Of a DNA stretch of 64,000 nucleotides, positions 1 through 13,000 are shown in pieces. The notes under the pieces were generated by a model. The model was not told the origin of the DNA, made no database searches, and saw only the letters and a program-made list of their open reading frames with translations. Position 1 is the stretch's first letter. Each line of letters opens with the position of its first letter. The DNA comes from Sphagnum compactum (lineage: Eukaryota > Bryophyta > Sphagnopsida > Sphagnales): assembly GCA_965153455.1 (NCBI GenBank), contig OZ234502.1:14601495-14665494 (forward strand). Direction: 5' to 3'. The position numbers and the translations under genes are program-made.

Positions 1-859
1 CCTCATGAATCTGAATCCTGCAGCTGGGAAGCCCAAAGCTCAAATTCTAGTGCTACTTCCCAAGTTGTGGAATCCATGGGTGCAAAACATTGTGGCAGAA
101 GTTGGGAGAAAAACTCCTGTAGCTTTCTCAACAAGACAGGAAAGGAGATAAGAGGAGTTCTGAGATTTGGAGCTGGATTGCTGGAGTATCTATCTTTTGA
201 GCAGCAATGTAGGTCTCTACAAAAGACAGAAGAACTAGAGAGAAGAACACCAGAGAGAGCGAGAGAAGCGGCGGGGGCAAGGACGAACAGCTCAGAAGCA
301 GAGAGGCGAATGGGCAGCGACGAAGAGACAGGACACCTGAAGATTCCCGAACTGTGGAATGCTCACCTGGTGTTACTCTGACACTGTGTGAATTCATTTC
401 TTCTGAACGGGGAGGTGGTGAACCTTTCCCTTTTTTTTGTTTTTGTTTTTTGTTTTTGGATTTTTTGGCAAATGGCGATTTAAAAAATCAAAATGGCAAG
501 AAACAAGTTTTTTCTCGGATTTTTTTTTTTTTGGGTTACAATTCTACGTCCATTTGGGACCAGAGAGTCTATTAGATGAAAGGCAGATCATGGAGGACAG
601 ATTGTCCTCCGGTACTGGCAGCATGCCACAAACTTGGCCATGGCGACCGCGTTCATAGTCTACATGAGCTTAACAGGAGTTTTCTGGCTGAAGTTTCGAA
701 AAAAAAGAAAAATATCAATTTCTCTACCTATAACATTCTAGTAGGTTAGCCAAAAAAAATACAAATAGAAGGATGTTTTTTTTTTTTCCCTTTCTTCCGA
801 GTAATTTTTAATTGCCAATTCTGGCTAACTTGTCTTATGGATGATGATCACTCCATTAT
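1..859. other. Spacer with no assignable gene
   Basis: No reading frame here resembles a known protein. The sequence is purine-rich to about 400, then has long T runs (430-540, 775-790). Short frames on both strands (for example 67-381 plus and 128-397 minus) overlap each other and are compositionally biased, which suggests untranslated or intergenic DNA. A promoter or UTR of a gene beyond the left edge is possible but cannot be shown. Confidence 0.4.
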
Positions 860-1325
860 TGTTTTTTCTGATAATCGCCAGGTAGGTTTTTTTTGATTTT
901 TTTTAATGCGACCATCCAGGTTATCAGTATCAATATCAATTGTTTTGAATGCTAGGTAGGTTATAAAAAGATTGAGTAATAACCATCAGTTATGCATAAG
1001 GGTAGGCTATCAAATAACCAGTTGATAACCGCATGTTATCTTGCCGATTATTGGTTGATTATAAAGGGTATTTTTCCATTAATTTCCTTTTTTCTGTTCT
1101 TAAATTTTTTGTATTCGTGTTTAAAGATTGATAACCTACCTGGGTGATAATCAGGTCATCTAGGTAGGTTATTAGATTTTTGGAAACTCACAACCAAGCA
1201 ATTATCAATTGAACCAGGTGTCAAAAAAAAAAAAACCGGCTGGTAGGTTATTAATAATTGACGAGTAGACTATTGATAACCGGCTTGATACCTGGGTAAA
1301 AACTCAATAACCAGCCAACACTGGT
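860..1325. repeat. Cluster of GGTTAT/ATAACC and TAGGTAGGTTA motifs in both orientations
   Basis: Within about 460 bases the words GGTTAT, GATAACC and AGGTAGGTTA recur many times in both orientations. They can pair with one another; for example ATAACCTACC near 1132 faces AGGTAGGTTAT near 1167, forming a hairpin of about 11 bp with a short loop. I see no coding potential. It may be a degenerate foldback element or a local expansion of the motif. Related AGGTAGGTA clusters occur near 6690-6850, 59700-59815 and 63350-63500. Confidence 0.5.
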
Positions 1326-2240
1326 TTGAACTTGCTATAAGGGGCAGAACCATAACCATAACTGGATGAACAGTAGTTTGTTTTGTATACTTTTCATATG
1401 CAATTTTTCAAAATGCAATTTTGGGGTAATTGAATTTTTACATCAAGTTTGATTTGTAAAGCAAATACAGCAATTTGAAATGTAGTCTAATATATTTTTT
1501 TGTGGTTTATTCTTGCATTTTTCATACTGGAAACTATGATTTCTACACATACAAAGGATTTTGTGAAACGAATGGCCCCAATTCACCAAATCTCGAGAAA
1601 AATAAAATAAAAAAATCGCCAGATTTCTATAAGAAGTTCCAACAGGTAGCCAATATAAAAAGGATTCTTAGAATTTTCTACTTTCATACCTGATCTGTAG
1701 CCAAATTTGGTTAAATCTTTTTGTGAATAATTGTTAGTTTAACTATATCACAATTTTATAAAAAGAAAAGCCATGAAATTTTGGAAATTGTTATGTAGAA
1801 AAATGAAGCAGTGCAATCATGTTTAATACCAAGTAAAATCAATGTAAATATCTTCAGGGGCTCGAGAATGGAATTGTGTGGAGAATATGCGACCTAATCG
1901 AAGGTTCGCATCACATTTGATCACGAATTCAGAATGTACACAATTGCAATTTCTCTCTTGTGAGATGCAATCTTGCAAGAAATCAAACTATTTGATTTTG
2001 AATGTTTGTCAATGCATACCCTACTTCTCTACTTGCCTTTTGTTGTTGGGTGTGACCACCCACTTGTCACTGATTGATTTGTATCCCTGGAGCCCAAGCC
2101 CTTCTTACCTTCTCCGAGACATTAGCAGCCAGAATAATTGACCATTGGTATATGGATTACATACACCCAAATCTTCTTTCAATGATCCATGTTTAAGGGA
2201 ATGGAACATAATGATCATATCTAAAATACAAGTCTGGTGG
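1326..2240. other. AT-rich spacer, no feature seen
   Basis: Short frames only; none has recognisable domains or convincing composition. Nothing repeated or structured was noticed. Confidence 0.4.
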
Positions 2241-2489
2241 GTTATTGATTGAACCTCTCCATGGATTTATAGAAGCCAGACATGCTCAAGCTGTGCAGCA
2301 ATTGAAGGTCCAAAGCATTTTGCCCGAGTCAAACAAAATTGTGTACAGAAGCCAGCTGATGAACAAACCTTTGTGGTCTTCAATATGTAGCAAGCACTTG
2401 CATGTGCACTTCGTGCTTGAACAACAACTCCCCACATGTTGGTACATGATCCATTTAACTCCAATGGACATTTCCATCTCCGATCATTT

Positions 2490-2546
2490 CCAAAAGCAGC
2501 AGCAGCAGCAGCAGGATACTCCTCCTCCTCCTCCTCCTCCAAGCAG
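2490..2546. repeat. CAG and CTC trinucleotide microsatellites
   Basis: A run of CAG triplets (about 2495-2513) is followed by a CTC run (about 2519-2541). Read on either strand they give polyglutamine, polyalanine, polyserine or polyglutamate frames, which explains the overlapping open frames at 2245-2803. I do not consider any of these frames a demonstrated gene. Confidence 0.7.
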
Positions 2547-2740
2547 CAGCTTGTCACATCTAATCTTTGCACAAAGATCACTCCATCAGGAGGAGCAGAA
2601 ACTCGAGACAGAGAGTCTCGCAACTGGAGCCAGCATTCAGGCTTCTCAAACACCTCTTGAGACACTTGTTGCTGCTTAGATCTCTTTGATGAACTGTTGT
2701 TTGTCTCAAACACAAATTGCAAAAATGGCGCCTGCTCCAC

Positions 2741-2930
2741 ATTCTTCACAATCTGGCACACAAATCCATAGAAAACATCAATTGATTGCACCACAACACA
2801 CATGCATCACAACCCACAATTCTTCACGATCTGGCACACAAATCCATAGAAAACATCAATTGATTGCACCACAACACAAGTGTATCACAACCCACAATTC
2901 TTCACAATCTGGCACACAAATCCACCAAAA
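2741..2930. repeat. 78-bp tandem repeat, about 2.4 copies
   Basis: The segment beginning ATTCTTCACRATCTGGCACA starts at 2741, 2819 and 2897, so the period is 78 bp. The first two copies are nearly identical and the third is truncated by about 2930. Because 78 is a multiple of three, the plus frame 2686-2976 becomes a repeat-peptide frame, but nothing else supports it as a gene. Confidence 0.85.
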
Positions 2931-2931
2931 A

Positions 2932-3462
2932 TCAATTTGCACGACACACATGCATCACGAACCAATGCAACAATAAACAATCTCGTAACAAATACAAAAA
3001 ACAAAAAGAAAGGAGAAGGAAGAAGCAAAAAAAAATCTCTTTGTGAAGAAAGAAGGAAAAAAATTCTGGCAGATTTATCAGGAGAAAGAATTGCACCTCA
3101 AATACTGCATCTTCTACCCAGCAATCGAGCTGCATGCCAGTCCTGATGCCGGATCGGTTCTCCAATCGATCCAAGTAAGATGCAGCTCCTCTGTTTGTGG
3201 AATCCTCATGTCGTCTTGCCACTCCAAAAGAAGCATGAAGTGTAGTAGCACTAGGCCTTGACGATCTTCTGAAGCAGGTCTTCTTCTTCCTTATGACAGA
3301 TTTTTTGATGATACACCCTTCTCTGAAATTGTCTCCAGAAGATTGCATGTCAAAAACCTTGGATCCTCCTGCCAATTGAACACGCTCAATGAAATCAGAC
3401 CAATGTCTCTTGAGTAAACAAAGATCTAGAAGATGCGCGGGGATCCCGAAACAAGGATATCG
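2932..3462 (-). CDS. Candidate exon of an unidentified gene
   Basis: On the minus strand a good 3' splice-site sequence (ATTTCTAG) precedes an open frame starting at about 3462. The frame is open for more than 120 codons. Its first part is non-repetitive and protein-like, with the peptides HWSDFIERVQLAGGSKVF and HASFGVARRHEDS. The last part (below about 3070) becomes a hydrophobic Phe/Leu-rich run read from A-rich DNA, so the real exon probably stops at a donor near 3080-3100. An exon-like frame with an ATG near 4166 and a CCAG|GTTATC donor near 4035 lies upstream on the same strand, but direct joining breaks the frame. I do not recognise the product. It could be a decayed gene fragment. Confidence 0.25.
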   Translation of the reverse strand, partial: RYPCFGIPAHLLDLCLLKRHWSDFIERVQLAGGSKVFDMQSSGDNFREGCIIKKSVIRKKKTCFRRSSRPSATTLHASFGVARRHEDSTNRGAASYLDRLENRSGIRTGMQLDCWVEDAVFEVQFFLLINLPEFFSFFLHKEIFFCFFLLLSFCFLYLLRDCLLLHWFVMHVCRAN

Positions 3463-4440
3463 CTAGAAATCATTGCTTGTTTCGAAATTCCAAGATATCG
3501 CAATGGCTATGAAAGCTTCTACTCCCCAGGGTAAAAAGACTACTTAGGCAGCAGCTATATAACCATATATAGAGAAACCGCATGGCTAATGTAGATAGCT
3601 TCTCACCTAGCTTGCTGCAGCACCGCGACAGCGATGAAGCGCCACATATTCGTACTCTGCCACAATCCCCTCCATTAAGTTCCGTCAGAAACGAGCAAGA
3701 ACCTTGCCGCGACGACAAACGTATAATACAACTGCTATTCTATTGCACGGGCGGCAGAAAGCCTGGAATCTCATCCTACTATCGACCTCTGCCGCTCTGC
3801 GGCACTCTCATCTCTCTGTCTCTGCCTGTGTGTCACAGTGTATCTCTGTCTCTTATACACACATTCCGCAGATCGAATGCGTTATAGGGCAATCTGCTTA
3901 TCATCAAAACATAATTCGTTTTCTTCTTCCTGATCTCTCTTCCTCTCATCGCTTTTCTTTCTATCTCCTCCTCCGTATCTCTCTGTCTATCGAGACTACA
4001 ATGGAGGCAAAGGAAGGCGGTGATAACCTGGAGAGCGCGCAGGAAGCATCGCTCTTCTGGGAGCTCGTATTGCATCCATTATAGCTGCAAGAAACTCCTT
4101 CTTGCCGCCTCATTACTGCAGCCGCAGCAGCACCAGAAGCCGCCCTTCGCGCAAGAACCTCCATTGCAACAAAAGTCTCCACCCGAATTGCTTGCTTTGC
4201 GCGCACCACCAAAACCTTGGCCAAAATGGATTCCTTAGTTCCCTTACTGTCTATGCAAAATAGCCGAATCCAAATCACAAGCTTTGGAGAGCGCGCTCTC
4301 TCTTTCGTCTCTTTCTCGTCTCTTTTCCAAAGAATTTGTGGCTGCCATACGCGAACACTGACGGCCAGCGACTGCGGACCACGACTGCGGCCGTCGACGA
4401 CAGTCGTGGCGCGTTAAGTAGTGGACCACGACTCCCTTGG
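3463..4440. other. Gene-like leader region, unresolved
   Basis: The stretch 3780-3995 is rich in CTCT and TCTC runs, as in plant 5' leaders, and is followed on the plus strand by an ATG in good context at 4000. That frame (EAKEGGDNLESAQEAS and so on) stops after 27 codons. The minus strand has an alanine-rich frame at 3961-4278. Neither could be extended into a recognisable protein. Confidence 0.25.
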
Positions 4441-4460
4441 ATTGCACGCCCCCCTGCGAG

Positions 4461-4620
4461 CGTCGGCCGAGCAGACTCCGATCTGGCGCTTAGTCAGTGG
4501 TAGGAGATAGGGACCAACGGAGGCGTCGGCCGAGCTGGGTCCGACGTGGAGCTTAGTCAGTGGTGGGAGGTAGGAACCAACGGAGGCGTCAGCCGAGCTG
4601 GCTCCGACGTGGCGCCTACC
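4461..4620. repeat. GC-rich 63-64-bp tandem repeat, about 2.5 copies
   Basis: The word CGTCGGCCGAGC (third copy CGTCAGCCGAGC) begins at 4461, 4524 and 4588. Each is followed by a copy of CTTAGTCAGTGGTRGGAG in the first two units. The GC content is well above that of the surrounding spacer. Open frames run through it on both strands because of the composition and are not evidence of genes. Confidence 0.85.
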
Positions 4621-4639
4621 TGGAGTGCAATGAGTGGTG

Positions 4640-6439
4640 AAGGGTTGTGGAAAACGGGAAACGCTGTACGATACCGCGTGGGGGCACAAGTGCGGCACAG
4701 GTATCGCACAGGTATACTGTACACAAAACACATTACGGCACACGCACGTGCATGTTTTTCAGATGCGCTACATCGGGTATCTACCCTCCGCTCCCTTTTC
4801 CCCATACCCACATGGCGTAAAACACATGGCCAAAAAACCTTTATACATTCGTAGACCACGAGGTAGGTACTAGGTACCCACTGCTAACTTGATTTCACCC
4901 GTTTCAGCCTGGGATTTATAAATAGCTTCTGCCACAAATAGGAAGCGATCTGGATGCATACATAGATAGATCATCCATGAAGTAATGATGGATGTGTAGA
5001 TCATGAGGCCGCTTACCCACTCATGATCTATGCAATCCATGATCACCTTATTCATCCATCCTAAAGAGTAGGCACTTTATGCCTACTCTTTAGGTATGAC
5101 GGTGTCTTACCGCACGGTATGACTACTCTTTAGGTGTGAAGGCACAATTTGCTTTCTAGTGGGTTGAAGGTGCCTCTACACCTTCTCGTAATGACCTCCT
5201 TGGATTGTTTTGGAGTGTATTTAGGGAGTAAAAAATGGCGGAGCATTTCAGAAAACACTTGCATGCGCAAGCATTTCATTTTCTTAAATGCCTGACGATT
5301 TTTTATTTTTATTTTTGTGAAAAGAAAATTAAAAAAATAATAATCTGAGAATGATCTTTACATCTGGGCAGCTTTACCAGAATTGGGCTCAAGCTTGGTT
5401 CCACCTTGCCCGGGCTCTTATTCCGATAAAGCCCATAGCCTTGGGTGTTTACCCTACACTAGGTATGCTCTGAAAAAAGCCATTAAGTGAAAAGGTTTTT
5501 TTTAATAGAAGATTATTGTTCGGCAATTGGCCTCTTTGTCTCGCTATGTACGTAAGTTGATGATCATGTAGCTTGATAGTCATTGTTTTATTTTGCCGGC
5601 AAGAAGCATGCTTCACTTTGAGAGCATCATTTTTGACCCGGAATATGAGGGGTCAATTTGCACTAGTCATGCTGATATTTTTTTTTCAGGCTCCTTCCTT
5701 TGGACATCATTTTGACCATGAAAGTTGTTGCACCCAACAAAGCTTCCATGTGTTCACGGCCTTCCAGGTTGTTGGTCTTTCGGTAATTTCATAACCGAGT
5801 TAGATGGCATTCTCACATGAAGACTTTTCTAGCGTGACCTCATGAGGAGGTGGTGCTACAAGAAGTCCAGCAGAGGAGTATTTTATGCAATGTTTTCTGG
5901 TACTCATTTTGGTACAGAAGCACTTTTACTTGTTTGTAACTGTGGGTCAAAACGTAATTGTTGCGTTGTCAATGGTTCTTATAATTCTAGTGATGAGAAA
6001 TTTCGACGAACTGGTATATGGATGATTTTTCGAAATCTATCATGTGATGCTCGTTTATCATATTTTTGGCCTGGCCTACCAAGGCAAGGATATTGTGTTC
6101 AGATTCATTACAGAGTATTATAGTAGCTTAAGAGATTTTGGCCCCTAGGTAATAATAGGTCTATTTTTATATGAGGATTTTTGAAAGATGATATTTTGGC
6201 TTTTGTTGAAACTTGAGATTAGTTATAGAGTTATGATATCTTGAAGGTTTTCGGTTTTTTCATATAGGATTCTTTTGAAGATTATATTTTTGCATGGTGA
6301 AATATTTGAATTTCCATAATTCTTCTTTTTCCTTCAGATACTCTTTCAATGTAAAAGGCAAGGCCGCATTGTGACACCCCTTGTTTATGATATGATTGTG
6401 CCTGGATATTTTCAAAAATAATTTCAGAAATAATTATCT
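4640..6439. other. Spacer, no assignable gene
   Basis: It includes two imperfect copies of CTACTCTTTAGGTRTGA near 5085 and 5125 and a short AGGTAGGTACTAGGTACC stretch near 4861. A 93-codon plus frame (5842-6123) has ordinary composition but no family I recognise and no clear splice or promoter context. Confidence 0.35.
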
Positions 6440-6451
6440 TATTTTCAAATG

Positions 6452-7085
6452 TAACTACCTCATTTCTTTTCTAATAATTATCTTCTTTTCCACTAACTTT
6501 TTAAATAACTATTTCACTCCTTTTCTAATAACTATCTCCATCCTTATAACTATCTCAATTGATGGGCCCAATTGATGCTCACAACAATGGCCACAGTGAA
6601 CCAGCAGCCATCAGTGCACCATCCACTGGATGCCCGTTATTATTCAGTTGTGGATGAATCTCAACTGAGTTAATGTAACCAATTCTGTATGAGATAGGTT
6701 TCATATAGAGGTAGATAGGTAGGAAAATAGGTAACTACTAGGTAAGTATATGGTCTAAACATAAGTAAGGTTGCTTTTACTACCTACTGACTAACAATTT
6801 GCTGGTGGGTTGTTAGTGAGTAGGTAGAAAAAAAGCAACTGAGCTAACCACCATAGTTAGCTAGGGAACTGGAACTCAACAGAGAACTGTTTCCTGATCA
6901 CTTACCATTCATCCTTCATGGTGCACTGGTGGCTGCTGGTTCACTGTAGCCCACAACAATTTCTTCTTTCTTAATATTTACCTCGTTTCCTGCTAACTTT
7001 CCTAGTACTTACCTCGTTTCTTTCTTAATAACTACCTTGATCCGTATAACTATCTCACAAGTTATATTATGCCCACAACCATTTT
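6452..7085. repeat. Pair of similar ~125-bp direct repeats flanking a MITE
   Basis: About 6452-6588 and 6961-7085 align in the same orientation. Both contain CTAACTTT, TAATAACTAYCTYSATCC and TATAACTATCTCA, and both end near CCACAAC. The Mutator-like MITE at 6589-6951 lies between them, so it inserted in or at the junction of a pre-existing tandem pair. Confidence 0.6.
6589..6951. mobile_element. Mutator-like MITE (non-autonomous), 363 bp
   Basis: The element ends in terminal inverted repeats of about 34 bp (6589-6622 and 6918-6951). They begin GGCCACAGTGAACC on the left and GGCTACAGTGAACC on the reverse complement of the right, with about 32 of 34 positions matching. Directly outside, the 9-bp word CACAACAAT occurs at 6580-6588 and 6952-6960. 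A 9-bp target duplication with long inverted termini is typical of Mutator-like elements. The interior has AGGTAGGTA-type motifs and no ORF, so it would depend on a transposase elsewhere. The right copy of the 9-mer also lies in a related flanking repeat, but its exact match on both sides supports a duplication. Confidence 0.82.
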
Positions 7086-10000
7086 AAAAGAGAATTTTTA
7101 TCCTTTTTTTGCACCTTGAATTTTAATAACATGACAGAACATACAACATACAAATATTTCTAGTTGTCAATTAAAATAGCTAATAAAATAAGTCACATAT
7201 AAGTAATTGTCATTTCATAGCTGATTATTGATGGTCATTTGAGGGTCAAAGGCAATAGACCTTAGGCAATCAAAGCCCACAAGAACTAAGGCCCACATTA
7301 GATGAGGGTCCAGGGTCCAATTTCCTAGGAACCAATTTGGACTCGTTTGAAGCAAATTGAATCCTTGAGTTCCATTCTACTTCGTTCCCTAGCCTGATTC
7401 TTGGTTTTCCAAATTAGGAGCTCTCCTTTTGGCACTGTTTTCTGGTCCAAACCAATTGATTTTCTCTCCAAAAGAGGTGCCATGTAGGTTAGTAGCCTCA
7501 ATTTGCCACTTTTTGGTCTTGGACCCTTGTCTAAAGGCCTTGAGACCAATTTAATGCTTTTGACCAATAAGATTGCTTGAATTCATTGGTCCCTGGACCT
7601 TGGACCCTCGTCTAAAGTCGCCCTAAGTGCCCTTTCTAGTCTTCAGCTATGGATGCATGATTCTAGCCTTTAGGGTTCAAAACATGAAGTCCTCTTGAAT
7701 TGCATCATATGAGTCAGATAAGTGGTCAGTCTTTATACAGTCGCCGGTTCTGCTATTCTATTCAGGCACTTCTTTAGGGTTTTTCCTTGTTTGAGGGGTG
7801 CGCACTTTATAATGTGGAATGCTGGTTATGTTCCGGAACTAATCCTGCTAGAACCTTGTACCACCTAATGGAAGGGTAGGTGGTCCTACCAGGCTTAGCA
7901 AATTCCTAGGTGAAACAAGCTCTACTAGGCCAATTCCAAAGTAAGTAACGCACTTTATTGCAAGAGTACACGACAACAAGGAAGAAGTGAAAAGCAAAAA
8001 AAGAGATATGTGACAAAGAAGCACACTATAGAAAAACAGGCTTTATCCTTCCAACCAAGCAACCAATGTGTAAAAAAGGTCATCCTTGTGAGAGCATCCC
8101 CACCTATACTGGTTATCTAGGCCTACATCAATATTTTTCCCATGCATTATTATTTATCAATATATCTCAAGCTCTATCCATAAACTTGAAAATGGGACTT
8201 TAAAAAATGAGAGACCACTATCAGTAAAGCAAATGGACAAATCGAATAATTTTAACCAATGAACAATAGTGGGAGAACTGTGATGTGAGAACAATCAAGA
8301 AATCTTGATTATGCAATAGTTTTTGCCAACCATTGCATCCTATTGTTATCCCAAAATCGTTTAAAACTAGTTACAACAATGCCTTCTTTCCTGGAGCTCC
8401 AAACCTCTGCATGTGGTGGGCTTTCAATAAAGACGGCATGTGGAAGGAATTTTGCAGCATGGAAAAATCAGTTGGTGGTGTCAGCTAAGCAATTGAGTGT
8501 TGGAGTTCTTACAAGGCAATGGTCTACATTTGACAACAAGCTTGCCCTAACTGTTACCGGAGCTCCTCAACATTCAACGAACAACGCGCACCACAACTGG
8601 AGCTTCATGGTTCTATGGGTCATCTGGTGAGACTCTTAGATCCCAATAATAATGTGTTCTTCAAATTGCGATCTCGCAAGTTTTTACTTGAGTAGGTGTT
8701 GGTTTGCTTTAGTTTGCTATCATATGATACTCTAAACCTAATTAATGCATAGATAGGCTTGTTGGCACAACCCATTGCAATTAATTTTGCACCTAATTAT
8801 GTTGATGTCTTGGTGTGAACACACTAAATGCTAAATTCTTATTTCCACATGATGTCTATTAAAATTATTTATTGACTTATAAAACTTTCGTAGCATTTGA
8901 ATATGGGGTTGTAAGTTAATTCAAGGTTTGGTTTGGTTTGGTTGCAGTGATTATAGATACAATTGGTGCGTAGTCGGTGGCTACAATAGCAAGTGTATGG
9001 GGCAAGACCCCAAGATGAACTAGGCTTTGTGACATTGATTTAATGGTGGATAGGAACACCAAAAAATTAGGCTGGGTTGTATAATTAGATAGGATTAATT
9101 AGCATATTTAGCTAGAAATGACTTTTTTATTAATTTGGGGGTCACTGAAGTTAGAAGGCCAAGAAGATAAGTAAATTGATAGTTAGGAGGAATCTTGTAG
9201 AAATGGTGCATCTACATGCATATATTCGTGCATCTTGGGATTCCATGATACACCATTCTTTTGAGTAAAGTTCAATATACTTATTCCACATTTTTAGGTG
9301 TGATTAAGTTTTTAGTACCCATGGGAAAGGTGACTGCTCTTTTCAATTTGGAAATCAGGCCCCATGGAATATATAATATGGATCCTTTTTTTGGGGGGTG
9401 ACAATAAAGGTGTCAAAGTTAATTATAATAAAATGTTGGTGAAATGCTAGACCCAATATTAAATATTCATTTCTAGAATTGAATTATCTAAGGATATCAT
9501 TCAAACCATATGTTGTGAATACCTATAGAATTATTAGAACAAATTTTTGTAAAGTGAACCCTTGCAATTTAAAGAGCAATATTTGTTGTAATCAATATGT
9601 AATAATACATTATTATAAGAATTGAACCATTATAGATTTAGGCTACTTTTTTTTAATGAAAAACTTCAATTTGATATTTGTTTTCTAATAAAAGAATGCA
9701 CCACTTGCTAGGACTGTGATTGATTTGAATCCACACTGTCATCATTATTTAATGCCGCATTGTTTTTCGAACAACTTGGCCATTGTTTTGATGAAGATGA
9801 ACCTTTTAACATAATTTCATAATATAAGTTCATTAGTCATGCTTACATTGAATCACATAATATGATCACATTTGAGATTATGTATGTTACATTTACATGT
9901 TTGAAATTCAACACATGTTTGTTTGCAAGAGAATGTGCTTCTTGTGGTGTTGTTATTGTCAGTGATAGCTTCTGCCTATCGTGACTTCCTTGGACAAGAT

Positions 10001-13000
10001 CCAACAATCTCGAACATGCACAATACAAACACAAAAAGTGACTTGGCCATACCAAGCTCAATGGGGTGAGACCCTTTTCCAACTTTCTTACTAATTTTAT
10101 CACAAGTGCAAGTCAATTTCTAAATGACCCTTTAGTTATGCATTAACCTTTAATACATATTTATTCTAATATTTGTTCTATTGTTTATTGTAATGTTCAC
10201 ATTACAAGGAATTTGCAAATCAACGATTAGATTAATAATTAATTTTTAGTTGTGATTATCACATGCCATGGTTACAAAGCTTAGTTGCTTTGGACAACTT
10301 ACATAAAATTCTAGTCACAAAAGACAATACATGGCATCATCATTTTGCAATTGATTTTATGAGTAAATAATGTAATCACATTATTTATATATGTATTAAT
10401 TAGATTATATATATGGTAATTTCATTAATTTCAATTTACATCATGTTGACACATGTCATTATTTAGATTAAATTTAATAATCTAATTTAGGTCTTTTAGG
10501 AGGCCACCTATTTGTGCTTACATAAATCCACGTAATAAGCACCTAACCTAAATTGGTCAAGGAATATTTGATCAACATCCCACCATTGACCACAACTCAT
10601 GTCATTTGTGGGAATTAATCTTTGAATCCCAAAGATGAAGATCAAAACCTTCACTACCAAACCACCCCACTCATTGTGATAAAATGGTAATGTGCACTCT
10701 ATTTACTCTACTTCATTTAAAATATTACACAAAACATCAGTTTTTCATATCTTATAAATTTTGTGCAAATGACAAGATTAAAGTTTAATCTTAAGCTTTT
10801 TTCAATAATCTACACAAATACATCTCTTTTCCTTTTAAAAACGTAAATTGATTTGAAGAATTTTTTTGAATATTGTTATTGAATACCATTTCAACGACCA
10901 TTCCTTGGAAAAAATAAATTCAAGCACATGATTTATAAATGAATAATAGAATAATAAAAATATATCTTTCATATCTTGAACCTTCATTTGATTCTAAAGA
11001 TTATATTATATTATATTTCTTTTGAAATATCATAATGTCAATAGAATTTAATTTAGATGTGTGATATATAGTTTATTCACATGTATAATATTTGTAAATG
11101 GATCATAAATAAAATATAATAAAGTTTTTTATTAGCCATATTATTTCTGATGTAAAAAGTTAATCTAGATAATTTATTTTAATTTAAAATATTATTTGAT
11201 TTTACAAAACTATAAATTTTATTTACATTTCTACACATATAATATCTTAAGTTTTATTTAAAATTATGATAAAACAATATATGTAAAAAATAAGTTACAT
11301 ATTTTCACATGTCAAACTTATATTTGATTTAGGAAAATATATTATACAATTATGCTTATGGTAGATCATAATTGTACTAACAAAATGTAATTTATATGTA
11401 TGATATATAACTTGTTCGTTATATAATGTTTATAAATAGATCATAAATTACTTCTACTACCCATTACCTAACCTATTCAATAAACAAATTACATTGTATC
11501 TAATTAAGTATTTATTTGATTGAAAATAATTATCACATATTAATTACCCATACTAACTATCCTACTTATTGTCTATTTAATAGATTAATTGTATAACATA
11601 ATTAAATAAATAATTAATAAATATTTTATCGCATATCAACATGATAAAATACCTATTACTTAACTTTTATTTACTACTTGCTACGTATTCCATTTGTTTA
11701 CATCACCAATTGCAAAAATAACTATGTTTTCATCCATCAAGGAATGATTTAAAAAATAGATGATAAATACGTATTTTTTGCACTTAATTCAAATTATGAA
11801 AAACCCTATAATGCTAGAAATTTTAAAATGGTCCATTTTTATTATTAATTGTCATGGGTCCTCTAAAATTTTCACAAACCCATCAAACCTTACGCACATT
11901 TAACAATTAGTTCATTGAAATAAGTTAAGAAAAAAAAATCATTAAATCCAGTAATTTCATTGGTCAACTCATATGTTTTGCACATTTAATTATCTATACA
12001 TTTACAATTAGAATTTATAGTCACAAGTCAAGTTGAAAAGATGTCACATGATATCCAAAACTACCAAGATTGATAACCTTTTCCTTTCACTAAACATATA
12101 ACACCCTTTTAGATTTGGAGTTTCCATAAGTTTTTTCACATTATTATGTTAGGAGGGTGCTTGTGCTAAAATTATTTTGAACTTGGGTGGGGGGAGGGGA
12201 GGGGGGGTTGATTACCTCTGAGATTCATATGGGATGAATGTGTCTGTCCACCTTTTGCTAGGCAAACACTTGGCTAGTTGAAGTCAATCAACAACTGCCA
12301 AAGTAGTGAAGACACGATGGTTTGAGTATGACATAATTGTGGATTTCTTAAGAAGTTCCTTAAGGCACTAGACTTATAACGTGTAGTGTATATAAACGTC
12401 ATTTTGATGATTTGATTCGATGATGCAAATCCACTTTTAGCATCGAAGTCTAAGTGGAAGAGGATGAGATTCATATAGGTAATGCTTATAGAAAATGACA
12501 ATATGTGACTTGTTTTGTTGGCATGATTAGGTGTGGTGAGCGTGGATAAAAGCTTGCAAGGTCTTAACTACATTGACTCAAAAAACTTGCAATTATATGG
12601 TTGGTATTTCATGAACTACTTGTTGTGGAACAATGAAGTTTATGCATTAGCTTGGGGTGCCAAAGGTGGAGCTTGTGGTGGTTGGCTTGTGGGGGTGTTT
12701 GTGGTGGAGATGGTTGAGGTTAAAAGGATGTAGCTTATAGCTATGTGGATGACAACGTGGATGATAAGAACCACCTAAATATGTATGTCAAAAGCTTAGT
12801 TACACACAATATTCACACATTAAAGCCGAAGCTAAATTCATATATTTAGAGTGGCTAATGGTTTGGGCAATCAGCTATTGAACTTTTTAATTAATGACTC
12901 ATACAGGGTTTTTTTTTTTTTCCAAATTTGTGATGTTGCCACATTGTCGATCATTGAATTAACCAAATTTGGGTACAGGTGAGAGAGGAAAGCAGAAAAA

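Noticed and set aside
580-741. Frame with hydrophobic peptide LRYWQHATNLAMATAF and a basic end
   Set aside because: About 53 codons with no upstream start or clear splice site and no family recognised; it could be a chance frame.
2245-2803. Overlapping long frames on both strands with polyglutamine or polyalanine
   Set aside because: They arise from CAG/CTC microsatellites; no domain, splice or start context supports either strand.
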